Shown piece by piece: positions 41,739 to 50,989 of a stretch of 64,000 bases of DNA. The stretch is from positions 372,001 through 436,000 of the forward strand of contig NZ_JACHIK010000001.1 of the NCBI RefSeq assembly GCF_014203155.1. The letters are read 5' to 3'. The notes beneath the pieces are model-generated. The model saw only the letters and a program-made list of their open reading frames with translations, was not told where the DNA came from and made no database searches. The DNA comes from Shinella fusca (GTDB taxonomy: Bacteria; Pseudomonadota; Alphaproteobacteria; Rhizobiales; Rhizobiaceae). Every line of letters starts with the position of its first letter. Positions within the stretch are counted from its first letter, which is position 1. The translations under genes were made by a program, and so were the position numbers.

Positions 41739-42154
41739 CACGCTTTCCTCCCCTCGCGCGCCGTGCGGGACAGGGCCCTGAGCGCTTCCATCGCCCGGCC
41801 GGCGTCGCGCTCCGGCACGAATATATGGTCGTGGTGGAAGGCGGCGACCACATTGGCGCTGATGCCCTCCCGCGTCAGCGCCGCCGCGAAGGCCGCCGTC
41901 AGCCCTACCGCCTCCAGCGAGGAATGGACGGTGAGGGTGATCATCCGCATCGGCGGACTGGCGGAAAGGCCGGCTGCCGCGCCGGCCGGCAGGATCAGCG
42001 TCACGCCCTCCGCCTCCCGAAAGAGGCCGATCGCAGCGCGAAGAAGCGCAGCCGTCAACGCGTCTTCCGGCACGCTGGCATAGACGAAGTGGCCCTCCGC
42101 CAGCGCCGGCTCCATGGTCTCCAGCAGTTCGGCGAGGTCGGTGACACCGCTCAT
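41738..42154 (-). CDS. ACT-domain protein (COG3602-like)
   Basis: 138 residues, cytoplasmic. The N-terminal half (DLAELLETMEPALAEGHFVY) and a C-terminal ACT-like part (TLTVHSSLEAVGLTAAFAAA, then REGISANVVAAFHHDHIFVP) match the small family of stand-alone ACT proteins thought to bind amino acids. It overlaps the esterase gene upstream by 4 bp and the exported PAAR-like gene downstream by one base, so all three are one translationally coupled operon. No function can be assigned beyond ligand binding. Confidence 0.8.
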   Translation of the reverse strand: MSGVTDLAELLETMEPALAEGHFVYASVPEDALTAALLRAAIGLFREAEGVTLILPAGAAAGLSASPPMRMITLTVHSSLEAVGLTAAFAAALTREGISANVVAAFHHDHIFVPERDAGRAMEALRALSRTAREGRKA

Positions 42155-43062
42155 GAATTGGCCATCCGCCGCACGGCGTCGCAGAGCGCCGCAAAGCCCG
42201 CCTTCGCTCCCTCGCTCATGAAGCGGGCGCGCAGCCAGGCATGGATCATCTGCCCTTCCTCGCGGAACTCCACCGGAATGCCGGCGAGGATGAGCCGCGC
42301 CGCATAGACCCGCGCATCGTCGCGCAGCGGATCGAAGCGGGCGGCGGTGATGAAGGCGGGCGGCAGGTCCGCAAGGTTTTCCGCCCGGAGCGGAAAGGCA
42401 TGGACGGCATCGTCCGGCGCCTTGTAGACCTCGCGGTAATAGACGACGTCGGCGGTCGAAAGCCCCGGCGCCCCGGCCATCTCGACATAGGAGCCGGAAT
42501 TAAGGTCGCCGCCGAGGCCGGGATAGACGAGCGCCTGCCCGGCGATCCCCTTCAGCCCCTCGTCGCGCGCCTTCATCGCGATGCCTGCCGCCAGATTGCC
42601 GCCGGCGCTGTCGCCGATCAACACGACCGGCCCGCCTTCGAGGAGCAGTTCCACCAGCACGGCCCAGCAATCGTCGAAGGCATCCGGCCAGACATGCTCC
42701 GGCGAAAGCCGGTAGTCGACGGAGACGAGCTCGGCGCCCGCCGCCTCGGAAATCTCGGCGCAGATCGCATCGTGGCTTTCCAGCGAGCCGACGACGAAGC
42801 CGCCGCCATGGATATAGAAAAGCCGCGTCTCGCTCGTCACCCGCGCCGGGCGGTAGCGGCGGATGGGGATGCGCCCGGCCACAAGCCCATCCTCCTTTGC
42901 CATGCCGGCGGGCGGTGGGGCATCGAAGGCGGCACAGAGCGCGTCGTACCAGATGCGCTGCTGGCCGATATCGGCCTCCACGGCATCGGCGGGATAGAAA
43001 TCCTCGCAGCGCTTGTGGAAGGCCAGGATGCCTTCCTCGCTCGGCATGGGACGGTCGGTCAT
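42151..43062 (-). CDS. alpha/beta hydrolase of the hormone-sensitive-lipase family
   Basis: 303 residues from the ATG at 43062 (GAAGGAG upstream). The oxyanion motif HGGG (FYIHGGGFVVGSLESHDA), the nucleophile elbow GDSAGG and the catalytic Asp (AARFDPLRDDA) and His (GQMIHAWL) of the HSL/esterase family are all present. It hydrolyses an ester or lactone of unknown identity. It is the first gene of a three-gene operon and is divergent from a LysR regulator 123 bp away. Confidence 0.9.
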   Translation of the reverse strand: MTDRPMPSEEGILAFHKRCEDFYPADAVEADIGQQRIWYDALCAAFDAPPPAGMAKEDGLVAGRIPIRRYRPARVTSETRLFYIHGGGFVVGSLESHDAICAEISEAAGAELVSVDYRLSPEHVWPDAFDDCWAVLVELLLEGGPVVLIGDSAGGNLAAGIAMKARDEGLKGIAGQALVYPGLGGDLNSGSYVEMAGAPGLSTADVVYYREVYKAPDDAVHAFPLRAENLADLPPAFITAARFDPLRDDARVYAARLILAGIPVEFREEGQMIHAWLRARFMSEGAKAGFAALCDAVRRMANS

Positions 43063-43185
43063 GGCGGCTCCTTCACGGGTCGGCGCGATGATAGCAGCCC
43101 GCGGCCGCAGCGCCCGCCCCATGCGCGTCTTTCCCATCAATTTTCGGTGCTTGCCTCGCTTGCCGCCCGCATATTAACTGCCGCC

Positions 43186-44094
43186 ATGGCCTTCACCTTC
43201 CGCCAGTTGCAGTATTTCGTCGCCGTCGCGGAGCAGGGTTCCGTCACGCGCGCCGCGCAGAACCTCTCCATTTCGCAATCCTCGATCACCGAGGCGATCA
43301 AGGAGCTCGAATCGGACCTGGGCGTCTCCCTCTTCGAGCGCCATCCGCGCGGCCTGACGACGACGCACAACGGCCACCAGTTCCTGCGCCACGCGACGAA
43401 GATCCTCGCCAATGTCTCCGATGCGCGCAGCTCCTTCTCCGACAATCGCACGCCCGAGAGGGGCCAGCTCAATCTCGGCGTCACCTCGCTGGTCGCCGGC
43501 TACGTGCTCTCCGACCTCCTCTCGCGCTACCGCCGGGCTTTTCCCGGTATCGAGGTGAGCGCCATCGAGGACAACGGCTCCTATCTGGAACATCTCCTCG
43601 TCGGCGGGGAACTCGACGTCGCCGTCATGGTGATTTCGAACCTGCGCGACCGCATGGCGCTGCAGGCCGAGATCATCGAGACCTCGCCCTACAGGCTCTG
43701 GCTGCCGATCGGCCATCCCCTCGTCTCGGCCGACATCATCTCCGTCAGCGATATCGCGAAGGAGCCGCTGATCATGCTGACGGTCGACGAAATCGAGGAG
43801 AACACCGGAAAACTGCTGACGGCGCTCGGCGCTCGCCCGCATGTCGCCTTCCGCACGCGCTCGGTGGAGGCCGTGCGCAGCCTCGTCGCCACGGGCGCCG
43901 GCATCGCGCTTCTGCCAGACCTCGTCTACCGCCCCTGGTCGCTGGAAGGCGACCGCATCGAAAGCCGCGACGTCTCCGGCGCCCTGCCCGTGGTGCAGAT
44001 CGGCATGGTCTGGCGAAAAGGCTCCGGCCTGCCGCAGGCCGCGCGCGATTTCGTCGGGCTGGCCGAGGCGCTGAGGAGCGGGCGGGGGCGGTAG
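43186..44094 (+). CDS. LysR-family transcriptional regulator
   Basis: 302 residues from the ATG at 43186. The N-terminal winged helix is FRQLQYFVAVAEQGSVTRAA, then LSISQSSITEAIKELESDLG; the effector domain follows (GQLNLGVTSLVAGYVLSDLL). It is divergent from the esterase-ACT-PAAR operon and may control it. A long frame upstream on the same strand is antisense shadow of the esterase. The effector cannot be predicted. Confidence 0.9.
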   Translation: MAFTFRQLQYFVAVAEQGSVTRAAQNLSISQSSITEAIKELESDLGVSLFERHPRGLTTTHNGHQFLRHATKILANVSDARSSFSDNRTPERGQLNLGVTSLVAGYVLSDLLSRYRRAFPGIEVSAIEDNGSYLEHLLVGGELDVAVMVISNLRDRMALQAEIIETSPYRLWLPIGHPLVSADIISVSDIAKEPLIMLTVDEIEENTGKLLTALGARPHVAFRTRSVEAVRSLVATGAGIALLPDLVYRPWSLEGDRIESRDVSGALPVVQIGMVWRKGSGLPQAARDFVGLAEALRSGRGR

Positions 44095-44113
44095 CGAGGG
44101 CGTGCCGTGGGGC

Positions 44114-44258
44114 GTGGATCCTCGGGTCAGGCCCGAGGATGACGCAAGAAATGAAGAAAGGCGGACAACCACACCGATCCGCGCGCCGCTCCGTTCAACG
44201 AACGGGGCCACCTCTCCTCCCCTCCGTCATCCTCGGGCTTGACCCGAGGATCCACGCC
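44114..44258. repeat. intergenic palindromic element, type C
   Basis: The left copy GGATCCTCGGGTCAGGCCCG followed by AGGATGAC (about 44116-44143) and the right copy GTCATCCTCGGGCTTGACC followed by CGAGGATCCACGCC (44226-44258) are inverted about 82 bp apart. They fill much of the 293-bp gap before ydcS; the rest holds a short hairpin (CCGCT / AGCGG, near 44353-44367) and the ribosome site. Confidence 0.85.
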
Positions 44259-44387
44259 CCGCGGCGACCTTTCGGGATTTCCGATACCGCCTATCTGATT
44301 AATGAATTTGCGAAAGCGGCAAAATCGCGGCACCTTTCCTTTCGGGAACAATACCGCTCGAAAAGCGGATCAAACCGGGAGACTGTC

Positions 44388-45548
44388 ATGAAGCGACTTC
44401 TGCATTCCTGCACCGCGCTTACCCTTTCGCTCGCTTTCGCCACCGCCGCCATCGCCCAGGAGCCGCTGAAGGAACTCGGCCCCGGCGAGGGAGAGGTCTC
44501 CATCGTCGCCTGGGCCGGCTATATCGAGCGCGGCGAGACGGACAAGGCCTATGACTGGGTCAGCGATTTCGAAAAGCAGACGGGCTGCAAGGTGACGGTG
44601 AAGACCGCCGCCACGTCGGACGAGATGGTCGCGCTGATGAACGAAGGCGGCTTCGACCTCGTCACCGCCTCGGGCGACGCGTCTCTCCGCCTCGTCGCGG
44701 GCAAGCGCGTTCAGCCGATCAACACCGACCTCATCCCGAGCTGGAAGACCATCGACGAGCGCCTGCAGAACGCCCCCTGGCACACGGTGAACGGCGTGCA
44801 CTACGGCACGCCCTACCTCTGGGGCCCGAACGTGCTGATGTACAATACCGAGGCCTTCAAGGGCGAGGCGCCGAAGAGCTGGAACGTCGTCTTCGAGGAA
44901 ATGACGCTGCCGGACGGCAAGTCGAACAAGGGTCGCGTGCAGGCCTATGACGGCCCGATCCACATCGCCGACGCCGCACAATACCTGATGGCGCACAAGC
45001 CGGAGCTCGGCATCAAGAACCCCTACGAGCTCAACGAAGACCAGTACAAGGCCGCGCTCGACCTGCTGCGCGTCCAGCGCACCCTCGTCGGCCGCTACTG
45101 GCACGACGCGATGATCCAGATCGACGACTTCAAGAACGAGGGCGTCGTCGCCTCCGGCTCCTGGCCGTTCCAGGTCAACCTCATGCAGTCGGAAAAGCAG
45201 CCGATCGCCTCGACCTTCCCGGAAGAGGGCGTGACGGGCTGGGCCGACACGACCATGCTGCATGCCGAAAGCCAGCATCCGAACTGCGCCTATATGTGGA
45301 TGGAGCATTCGCTGTCCGCCAAGGTGCAGGGGGATGCGGCCGCCTGGTTCGGCGCCGTTCCCTCGGTTCCGGCCGCCTGCAAGGGCAACGCGCTTTTGAC
45401 CGACGAGGGTTGCTCGACCAACGGCTACGACAACTTCGACAAGATCGCCTTCTGGCGCACGCCGGTCGCCAAGTGCGAGAGCCAGGGCGAATGCGTGCCC
45501 TACCACCGCTGGGTCTCCGACTATATCGGCGTGATCGGCGGGCGTTGA
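44388..45548 (+). CDS. ydcS: YdcS-like polyamine ABC binding protein
   Basis: 386 residues from the ATG at 44388 (CCGGGAG upstream). Signal peptide MKRLLHSCTALTLSLAFATA, cleaved near AIA-Q. It is strikingly like E. coli YdcS along its length: WAGYIERGETDKAYDWVSDF, KTAATSDEMVALMNEGGFDL, NTEAFKGEAPKSWNVVFEEM and WFGAVPSVPAACKG. YdcS binds putrescine-type polyamines. Three transporter genes and a PatD-like dehydrogenase follow in the same order as in E. coli. A palindromic repeat separates it from the ATPase gene. Confidence 0.92.
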   Translation: MKRLLHSCTALTLSLAFATAAIAQEPLKELGPGEGEVSIVAWAGYIERGETDKAYDWVSDFEKQTGCKVTVKTAATSDEMVALMNEGGFDLVTASGDASLRLVAGKRVQPINTDLIPSWKTIDERLQNAPWHTVNGVHYGTPYLWGPNVLMYNTEAFKGEAPKSWNVVFEEMTLPDGKSNKGRVQAYDGPIHIADAAQYLMAHKPELGIKNPYELNEDQYKAALDLLRVQRTLVGRYWHDAMIQIDDFKNEGVVASGSWPFQVNLMQSEKQPIASTFPEEGVTGWADTTMLHAESQHPNCAYMWMEHSLSAKVQGDAAAWFGAVPSVPAACKGNALLTDEGCSTNGYDNFDKIAFWRTPVAKCESQGECVPYHRWVSDYIGVIGGR

Positions 45549-45573
45549 GGAAAACAGCGCGGCAACCTCCTCC

Positions 45574-45711
45574 TGATCTCCCCCCTTGAGGGGGAGATGT
45601 CACCGAGAGGTGACAGAGGGGGGTGGCCGCGAAGCGGCTAAATCTGGCTGAGCGGGGTGGGAATACCCCCCTCTGCCCTGCCGGGCATCTCCCCCTCAAG
45701 GGGGGAGATCG
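45574..45711. repeat. intergenic palindromic element, type B, mosaic
   Basis: The right part is the usual inverted B arm (ACCCCCCTCTGCCCTGCC, then GGGCATCTCCCCC). The left arm ends in GATGTCACCGAGAGGTGACAG and AGGGGGGTGG, a variant in which the inner hairpin is a TGTCACC/GGTGACA palindrome. It lies between ydcS and ydcT. Confidence 0.85.
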
Positions 45712-45795
45712 GCTAGCTGCACCCTCTTCCCGCGCATGAAACGTATCGCGATGGACGGACGCCTCGCCCATCGCCCAACACACCCGGGAGCCCCC

Positions 45796-46791
45796 ATGAC
45801 CGCCGTTCTGTTCCAGCAAGTCTCCCGCCATTTCGGCGCCGTGCGCGCCGTCGACAGCGTGGATCTGGCCATTGCCGAAGGCGAGTTCTTCGCCATGCTA
45901 GGGCCTTCCGGCTCCGGCAAGACGACGTGCCTGCGCCTGATGGCGGGCTTCGAGCAGCCGACCGGCGGCCATATCGAGATATTCGGCGAGACGGCCGAGG
46001 GCGTGCCGCCCTACCGGCGCAACGTCAACACGGTCTTCCAGGACTATGCCCTCTTCCCGCATCTCTCGATCCTGGAGAACGTCGCCTACGGGCTGATGGT
46101 CAAGGGCGTCGGCAAGGCGGAACGCCTGAAGGCGGCCGAGGAGGCGCTTGCCATGGTGAAGCTGCCCGGCTACGGCACGCGCCGGCCCGGCCAGCTTTCC
46201 GGCGGCCAGCGCCAGCGTGTGGCGCTCGCAAGAGCCCTCGTCAACCGACCCCGTGTCCTCCTCCTCGACGAACCGCTCGGCGCGCTCGACCTGAAGCTGC
46301 GCGAGCAGATGCAGGAGGAACTGAAGTCGCTTCAGAAGTCGCTCGGCATCACCTTCGTCTTCGTCACCCACGACCAGGGCGAGGCCCTGTCGATGGCCGA
46401 CCGTATCGCCGTCTTCAGCGAGGGCAGGATCCAGCAACTCGGCACGCCCGAAGAGGTCTACAAGCGGCCGAAGACCCGCTTCGTCGCCGATTTCGTCGGC
46501 TCCTCCAACGTGCTGCCGCCCGATTTCGTCGAAAGCCTCGGCTTCGGCCGGCACCATGCGAGCCTACGCCCCGAGGCGATCACGCTCGGCGACGGGCCCG
46601 GCCGCAAGCAGTTCTCCGGCCGCGTGACGGCGTCAAGCTTCCTCGGCGCGGCGAGCCGCGTGACGGTGGAGGCGAACGGCGCGCGCATCGCCGCCATGGT
46701 GCCGGCTTCGACGGCGGTGCCCGCCGAAGGCGCGACGGTCACCCTCTCCTTCCTGCCGGAGGACCTGCACACGATGGACGGCGCGCAATGA
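45796..46791 (+). CDS. ydcT: polyamine ABC transporter ATP-binding protein
   Basis: 331 residues; the start MTAVLFQQVSRHFGAV at 45796 has GGGAG five nt upstream. The earlier ATG at 45736 lies in non-family sequence. Walker A GPSGSGKTT, Q-loop VFQDYALFPHLSI, signature LSGGQRQRVALARAL, Walker B LLLDEPLGALD, His switch FVTHDQGEALSMAD and a C-terminal TOBE domain are all present. It energises the YdcSTUV-type importer. The stop overlaps the first permease start by 4 bp. Confidence 0.93.
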   Translation: MTAVLFQQVSRHFGAVRAVDSVDLAIAEGEFFAMLGPSGSGKTTCLRLMAGFEQPTGGHIEIFGETAEGVPPYRRNVNTVFQDYALFPHLSILENVAYGLMVKGVGKAERLKAAEEALAMVKLPGYGTRRPGQLSGGQRQRVALARALVNRPRVLLLDEPLGALDLKLREQMQEELKSLQKSLGITFVFVTHDQGEALSMADRIAVFSEGRIQQLGTPEEVYKRPKTRFVADFVGSSNVLPPDFVESLGFGRHHASLRPEAITLGDGPGRKQFSGRVTASSFLGAASRVTVEANGARIAAMVPASTAVPAEGATVTLSFLPEDLHTMDGAQ

Positions 46792-47732
46792 ACGCCGACA
46801 CCTCCATCCTTTCCCGCCGCACGGGCGCCCTCGGGCAGCTTTCGGATACCTTCTGGCGCAAGCCGAAGATCCTCCTTTTCCTGATGCTGACACCGCCGCT
46901 CCTCTGGCTCGGCGTCATCTATCTCGGCTCGCTCTTTGCGCTGCTGCTCCAGAGCTTTTTCTCGATCGACGACTTTTCCGGGCTGATCAACTACGACTTC
47001 ACGCTCGATACCTACCGGCAGCTCCTGATCCCGTCGAACTTCGACATCATCCTTAGAACCGTCGTCATGGCCGCGCTGGTGACGCTCGCCTCCGCCGCCA
47101 TCGCCTTTCCCATCGCCTATTACGCGGCTCGTTATGCCCGGGGAAAATGGAAGGTGATCTTCTATCTCGGCGTCATGCTGCCGCTCTGGTCGAGCTATCT
47201 CGTGAAGGTCTATGCCTGGAAGCTGATCCTCGCCAAGGAAGGCATTCTCACCTGGATCTTCGCCAAGCTCCACCTCACCTGGCTGCTCGACGCGTGGCTT
47301 TCCCTGCCGGTCATCGGCGGCTCGTCGCTGTCGATCAGCTATACCGGCACCTTCATCGTCTTCATCTATGTGTGGATGCCCTTCATGATCCTGCCGATCC
47401 AGGCCGCGCTGGAGCGCGTGCCGGGCAACCTGATCGAGGCCTCCGCGGACCTTGGCGGCAATCCGGCGCAGACCTTCCGCCATGTGCTCTTTCCGCTGGC
47501 GCTGCCCGGCATCATCGCCGGCTCCATCTTCACCTTCTCGCTGACGCTCGGCGACTACATCATTCCGCAGATCATCGGCTCGTCGCGGCTCTTCATCGGG
47601 CAGGCCGTCTATGCCCAGCAGGGCACGGCCGGCAACATCCCGCTTGCCGCCGCCTTCTCCGTCGTGCCGATCGTCATCATGGGCCTCTATCTGTGGATGG
47701 CCAAGCGACAGGGAGCCTTCGATGCGCTCTGA
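46788..47732 (+). CDS. ydcU: polyamine ABC transporter permease
   Basis: 314 residues from the ATG overlapping the ATPase stop. About six membrane segments; PotB-type. The cytoplasmic loop is [20 protein letters not shown]. The N-terminal tail (~35 residues) precedes the first helix ([20 protein letters not shown]). It pairs with the next permease, whose start lies 11 bp inside this gene. The order matches E. coli ydcU-ydcV. Confidence 0.92.
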   Translation: MNADTSILSRRTGALGQLSDTFWRKPKILLFLMLTPPLLWLGVIYLGSLFALLLQSFFSIDDFSGLINYDFTLDTYRQLLIPSNFDIILRTVVMAALVTLASAAIAFPIAYYAARYARGKWKVIFYLGVMLPLWSSYLVKVYAWKLILAKEGILTWIFAKLHLTWLLDAWLSLPVIGGSSLSISYTGTFIVFIYVWMPFMILPIQAALERVPGNLIEASADLGGNPAQTFRHVLFPLALPGIIAGSIFTFSLTLGDYIIPQIIGSSRLFIGQAVYAQQGTAGNIPLAAAFSVVPIVIMGLYLWMAKRQGAFDAL

Positions 47733-48537
47733 CAAGAACACCTCCGCCCCCCTCGGCCTGAAGGTCGCCGCAGGCGCCGGCCTCCTCTTCCTGCACCTGC
47801 CGATCCTGCTCATCTTCCTCTATGCCTTCACGACGGAGGAGAAGAGCTACCAGTTCCCGCCGCCGGGCTATACGCTGAAATGGTTCGCGGCCGCCTGGAA
47901 CCGGCCGGACGTCTGGGACGCGCTCGGGCTTTCCGTCCGCGTCGCCTCGATCTCCACGGCCGTCGCCCTCGTGCTCGGCACGCTCTGCGCCGCCGCCGTC
48001 TCGCGCACGCGGTTCTTCGGCCGGGAGGCGGTGTCGCTGCTCGTCATCCTGCCCATCGCGCTGCCCGGCATCATCACCGGCATCGCGCTGCGCTCGGCCT
48101 TCTCCTTCGTCGACATCCCCTTCTCGTTCTGGACCATCGTGCTCGGCCACGCGACCTTCTGCGTCGTGGTCGTCTACAACAACGCCGTCGCCCGCTTCCG
48201 CCGCATTTCCGGCTCGCTGGTGGAGGCCTCTATGGACCTCGGCGCCGACGGCTTCCAGACCTTCCGCTACGTCATCCTGCCCAACATCGGCACGGCGCTA
48301 TTGGCAGGCGGCATGCTCGCCTTCGCGCTCTCCTTCGACGAGGTGATCGTGACGACCTTCACGGCGGGCCAGCAGTCGACGCTGCCGATCTGGATGCTGG
48401 AGGAACTGGTGCGCCCCCGCCAGCGGCCGGTCACGAACGTCGTCGCCATGGTGGTGGTGCTCGTCACCTTCCTGCCGATCCTTGCCGCCTATTACCTCAC
48501 CCGCGACGGCGACCAGGTCGCCGGCAGCGGCAAATAA
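47722..48537 (+). CDS. ydcV: polyamine ABC transporter permease
   Basis: 271 residues, starting [20 protein letters not shown], 11-bp overlap with the previous gene. PotC-type with six membrane segments and the loop [20 protein letters not shown]. It completes the importer. The aldehyde dehydrogenase gene follows after 22 bp. Confidence 0.92.
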   Translation: MRSDKNTSAPLGLKVAAGAGLLFLHLPILLIFLYAFTTEEKSYQFPPPGYTLKWFAAAWNRPDVWDALGLSVRVASISTAVALVLGTLCAAAVSRTRFFGREAVSLLVILPIALPGIITGIALRSAFSFVDIPFSFWTIVLGHATFCVVVVYNNAVARFRRISGSLVEASMDLGADGFQTFRYVILPNIGTALLAGGMLAFALSFDEVIVTTFTAGQQSTLPIWMLEELVRPRQRPVTNVVAMVVVLVTFLPILAAYYLTRDGDQVAGSGK

Positions 48538-48559
48538 CCTGACACAAGGGAGAACATCC

Positions 48560-49987
48560 ATGGATACCCAGATGCTGATCGGCGCGCGCCTGGAAGCCGG
48601 CACGGAGGTGGAGGAACACGTCCTCAACCCCAGGACGGGCGCCCGGATCGTCGACCTGCCGGAAGCCTCGCATACGCAGATCGACGCCGCGGTGGACGCC
48701 GCCGAAAAGGCCTTCACCGGCTGGGCGGCGACCACGCCCGCCGAGCGCTCCGGCTATCTCCTGAAGATCGCCGACGCCATCGAAAAGGACGCCGACGCCT
48801 TCGCCGCGCTGGAATCGCTCAACTGCGGCAAGCCGATCAACGCCGTGCGCAACGACGAGCTGCCGGCCATCGTCGACTGCTGGCGCTTCTTCGCCGGCGC
48901 CATCCGCTCGCTGCATGCGCCGGTCGCGGCCGAATACCTGCCGGGCTTCACCTCCATGGTGCGGCGCGACCCGGTCGGCATCGTCGGCTCCATCGCGCCG
49001 TGGAACTATCCGCTGATGATGATGGCCTGGAAGCTGGCGCCCGCCATTGCCGGCGGCAACACCGTCGTCTTCAAGCCCTCCGAGCAGACGCCGCTGACGG
49101 CGCTGAAAATGGCGAAACTCCTCGCCGACATCCTGCCGGAAGGCGTCGTCAACGTCATCCTCGGCCGCGGCGAGACGGTCGGCAACACGCTGATCAACCA
49201 CCCCAAGATCAACATGGTCTCGATCACCGGAGACGTGGCGACGGGCAAGAAGGTGCTCGCCGCCGCGGCCAAGACCGTCAAGCGCACGCATCTGGAACTC
49301 GGCGGCAAGGCCCCCGTCCTCGTCTTCGACGACGCGGACCTCGAAGCCGTGGTTCAAGGCATTCGCACCTTCGGCTACTACAATGCCGGCCAGGACTGCA
49401 CCGCCGCCTGCCGCATCTACGCGCAGGAGGGCATCTACGAAAAATTCGTCGCCGATCTTTCCGCCGCCGTCTCGACCATCCGCTACAACGACCCGGACGA
49501 CACGCAAAACGAGATCGGCCCGCTGATCTCCAGGCGCCAGCGCGACCGCGTGGCGAGCTTCGTCGAGCGCGCGGCGGACGTGAAGCATATCGAGATCACC
49601 ACGGGCGGGCGCGTCGGCAGCGAGGAAGGCTACTTCTTCCAGCCGACCGTGGTGGCCGGCGCCACGCAGAACGACGAGATCGTCCGCCGCGAGGTCTTCG
49701 GCCCTGTCGTCTCCGTCACCCGCTTCAAGGATGCCGATCAGGCCGTCGCCTGGGCCAACGACAGCGACTACGGCCTTGCCTCCTCCGTCTGGACGAAGGA
49801 CATCGGCAAGGCCATGAAGGCCGCCTCCCGCCTGCAATACGGCTGCACCTGGATCAACACCCACTTCATGCTGACCAACGAGATGCCGCACGGCGGCGTC
49901 AAGCAGTCGGGCTACGGCAAGGACATGTCGATCTACGCGCTGGAGGACTACACCGCCGTGCGGCATGTGATGATCAGCCACGGATGA
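48560..49987 (+). CDS. patD: gamma-aminobutyraldehyde dehydrogenase (PatD-like)
   Basis: 475 residues from the ATG at 48560 (AAGGGAG eight nt upstream). ALDH fold with the base in [19 protein letters not shown] and the catalytic Cys in [19 protein letters not shown]. The end [20 protein letters not shown] is nearly that of E. coli PatD. It oxidises 4-aminobutanal (1-pyrroline) from putrescine to GABA. In this methylamine-rich region, trimethylaminobutyraldehyde, which would give gamma-butyrobetaine, is a conceivable second substrate. It follows the polyamine importer, as ydcW/patD does in E. coli. Confidence 0.92.
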   Translation: MDTQMLIGARLEAGTEVEEHVLNPRTGARIVDLPEASHTQIDAAVDAAEKAFTGWAATTPAERSGYLLKIADAIEKDADAFAALESLNCGKPINAVRNDELPAIVDCWRFFAGAIRSLHAPVAAEYLPGFTSMVRRDPVGIVGSIAPWNYPLMMMAWKLAPAIAGGNTVVFKPSEQTPLTALKMAKLLADILPEGVVNVILGRGETVGNTLINHPKINMVSITGDVATGKKVLAAAAKTVKRTHLELGGKAPVLVFDDADLEAVVQGIRTFGYYNAGQDCTAACRIYAQEGIYEKFVADLSAAVSTIRYNDPDDTQNEIGPLISRRQRDRVASFVERAADVKHIEITTGGRVGSEEGYFFQPTVVAGATQNDEIVRREVFGPVVSVTRFKDADQAVAWANDSDYGLASSVWTKDIGKAMKAASRLQYGCTWINTHFMLTNEMPHGGVKQSGYGKDMSIYALEDYTAVRHVMISHG

Positions 49988-50002
49988 CGCCAGTCCTGGG
50001 GC

Positions 50003-50150
50003 ACCCCCCTCTGCCCTGCCGGCCATCTCCCCCACAAGGGGGGAGATCGGCAAGGGCCTGCTCCCAGTTCCTCTTTTGATGGGAAGGAAGCCAGCTCTCC
50101 ATCCAATCTCCCCCCTTGAGGGGGAGATGGCCGGCAGGCCAGAGGGGGGT
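50003..50150. repeat. intergenic palindromic element, type B with arm variant
   Basis: 148 bp, ends ACCCCCCTCTGCCCTGCC and GGCAGGCCAGAGGGGGGT. The inner arms read GGCCATCTCCCCC and GGGGGAGATGGCC; the other copies have GGGCATC and GATGCCC, so the change is present on both arms and pairing is preserved. Confidence 0.9.
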
Positions 50151-50225
50151 GCCACAAGCACGCCCTTCCCGGGAACTTTCCCGCCCGCCGCGCGTCTTCC
50201 CCAAAACCCACCGGGAGACACCGCC

Positions 50226-50399
50226 ATGCTGAAATGGGCTCTGATTTTCCTCGTCATATCGCTGATCACCGGCTTCCTCGGCTTTTCCGGGGTCTCGGCC
50301 GCGACGGCCACCATCGCCAAGGTGCTCTTCGCGATCGCGCTCGCCATCTTCCTGATCTTCCTCATCCTGGCGCTCATGGCCGGTAACCTCGCCTTCTAG
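50226..50399 (+). CDS. small DUF1328 membrane protein
   Basis: 57 residues, almost all hydrophobic, starting [20 protein letters not shown] with two predicted membrane helices (about 4-24 and 32-52). It matches the DUF1328/YtjA family of small inner-membrane proteins, common near stress genes. Ribosome site GGGAGA is present. Function unknown. It is preceded by the type B repeat and followed 80 bp later by another membrane-protein gene. Confidence 0.85.
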   Translation: MLKWALIFLVISLITGFLGFSGVSAATATIAKVLFAIALAIFLIFLILALMAGNLAF

Positions 50400-50479
50400 G
50401 AAGACCCGCGACGATTTGGGGCGTAAACGCCCTTCCGGCCGCATGCCGCGCACGCTATATCATGCCCAGGAGGACCTGA

Positions 50480-50989
50480 ATGATCTGGGCATTCGCAGTC
50501 GCGGCGGCGGCCATACTCTATCTCGCGCTACGCTTCCGGCGTTTCCGCAGCTGGGTCGAACCCGCCCTCACCGTCGTCGTCGCCATCGGCCTTGCGAGCG
50601 CCCTCCTCATCTGGTTCGTCGACGAGCAGGCGCCCTCCGGCCCCGTCACGCCGGCAACGCCGGCGCTGACCGCCGACAGCATCAAGCTTTCCGACATGCA
50701 GGCGAGCGCCGGCCAGACGGCGACGAGCTACCGCGTGACGGGCCGCGCCACCAACAACGGCACCGTGCCCCTGCAGTCCTTCCGCCTCGATGTCGTGCTG
50801 TCCGATTGCCCGAAAGGCGCCTGCCGCGAGGTCGGCCGAGACAGCGCGCTGATCGTGCTGCGCGTGCTGCCGGGCCAGAGCCAGACCTTCTCCACCTTCA
50901 CCGTCTTCCCGGGGATCGATCTCGACCCCGTTACCGCACCCGAATGGGATTTTGGCGTGCGCGACGTCCGCGCGGTCCGCGCGCCCTAG
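50480..50989 (+). CDS. hypothetical membrane protein with periplasmic FxLYD-like domain
   Basis: 169 residues. Two hydrophobic stretches (about 2-18 and 28-46) flank a short basic loop (RFRRFRSWVE). A proline-rich linker follows, then a ~100-residue domain with alternating beta character (SYRVTGRATNNGTVPLQSFR, GQSQTFSTFTVFPGI) like FxLYD/DUF3426 domains, with two Cys (SDCPKGACREV) that could form a disulfide. The start has AGGAGG ten nt upstream. Its end overlaps the convergent PEP-mutase-family gene by 4 bp. I do not recognise a function. Confidence 0.75.
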   Translation: MIWAFAVAAAAILYLALRFRRFRSWVEPALTVVVAIGLASALLIWFVDEQAPSGPVTPATPALTADSIKLSDMQASAGQTATSYRVTGRATNNGTVPLQSFRLDVVLSDCPKGACREVGRDSALIVLRVLPGQSQTFSTFTVFPGIDLDPVTAPEWDFGVRDVRAVRAP

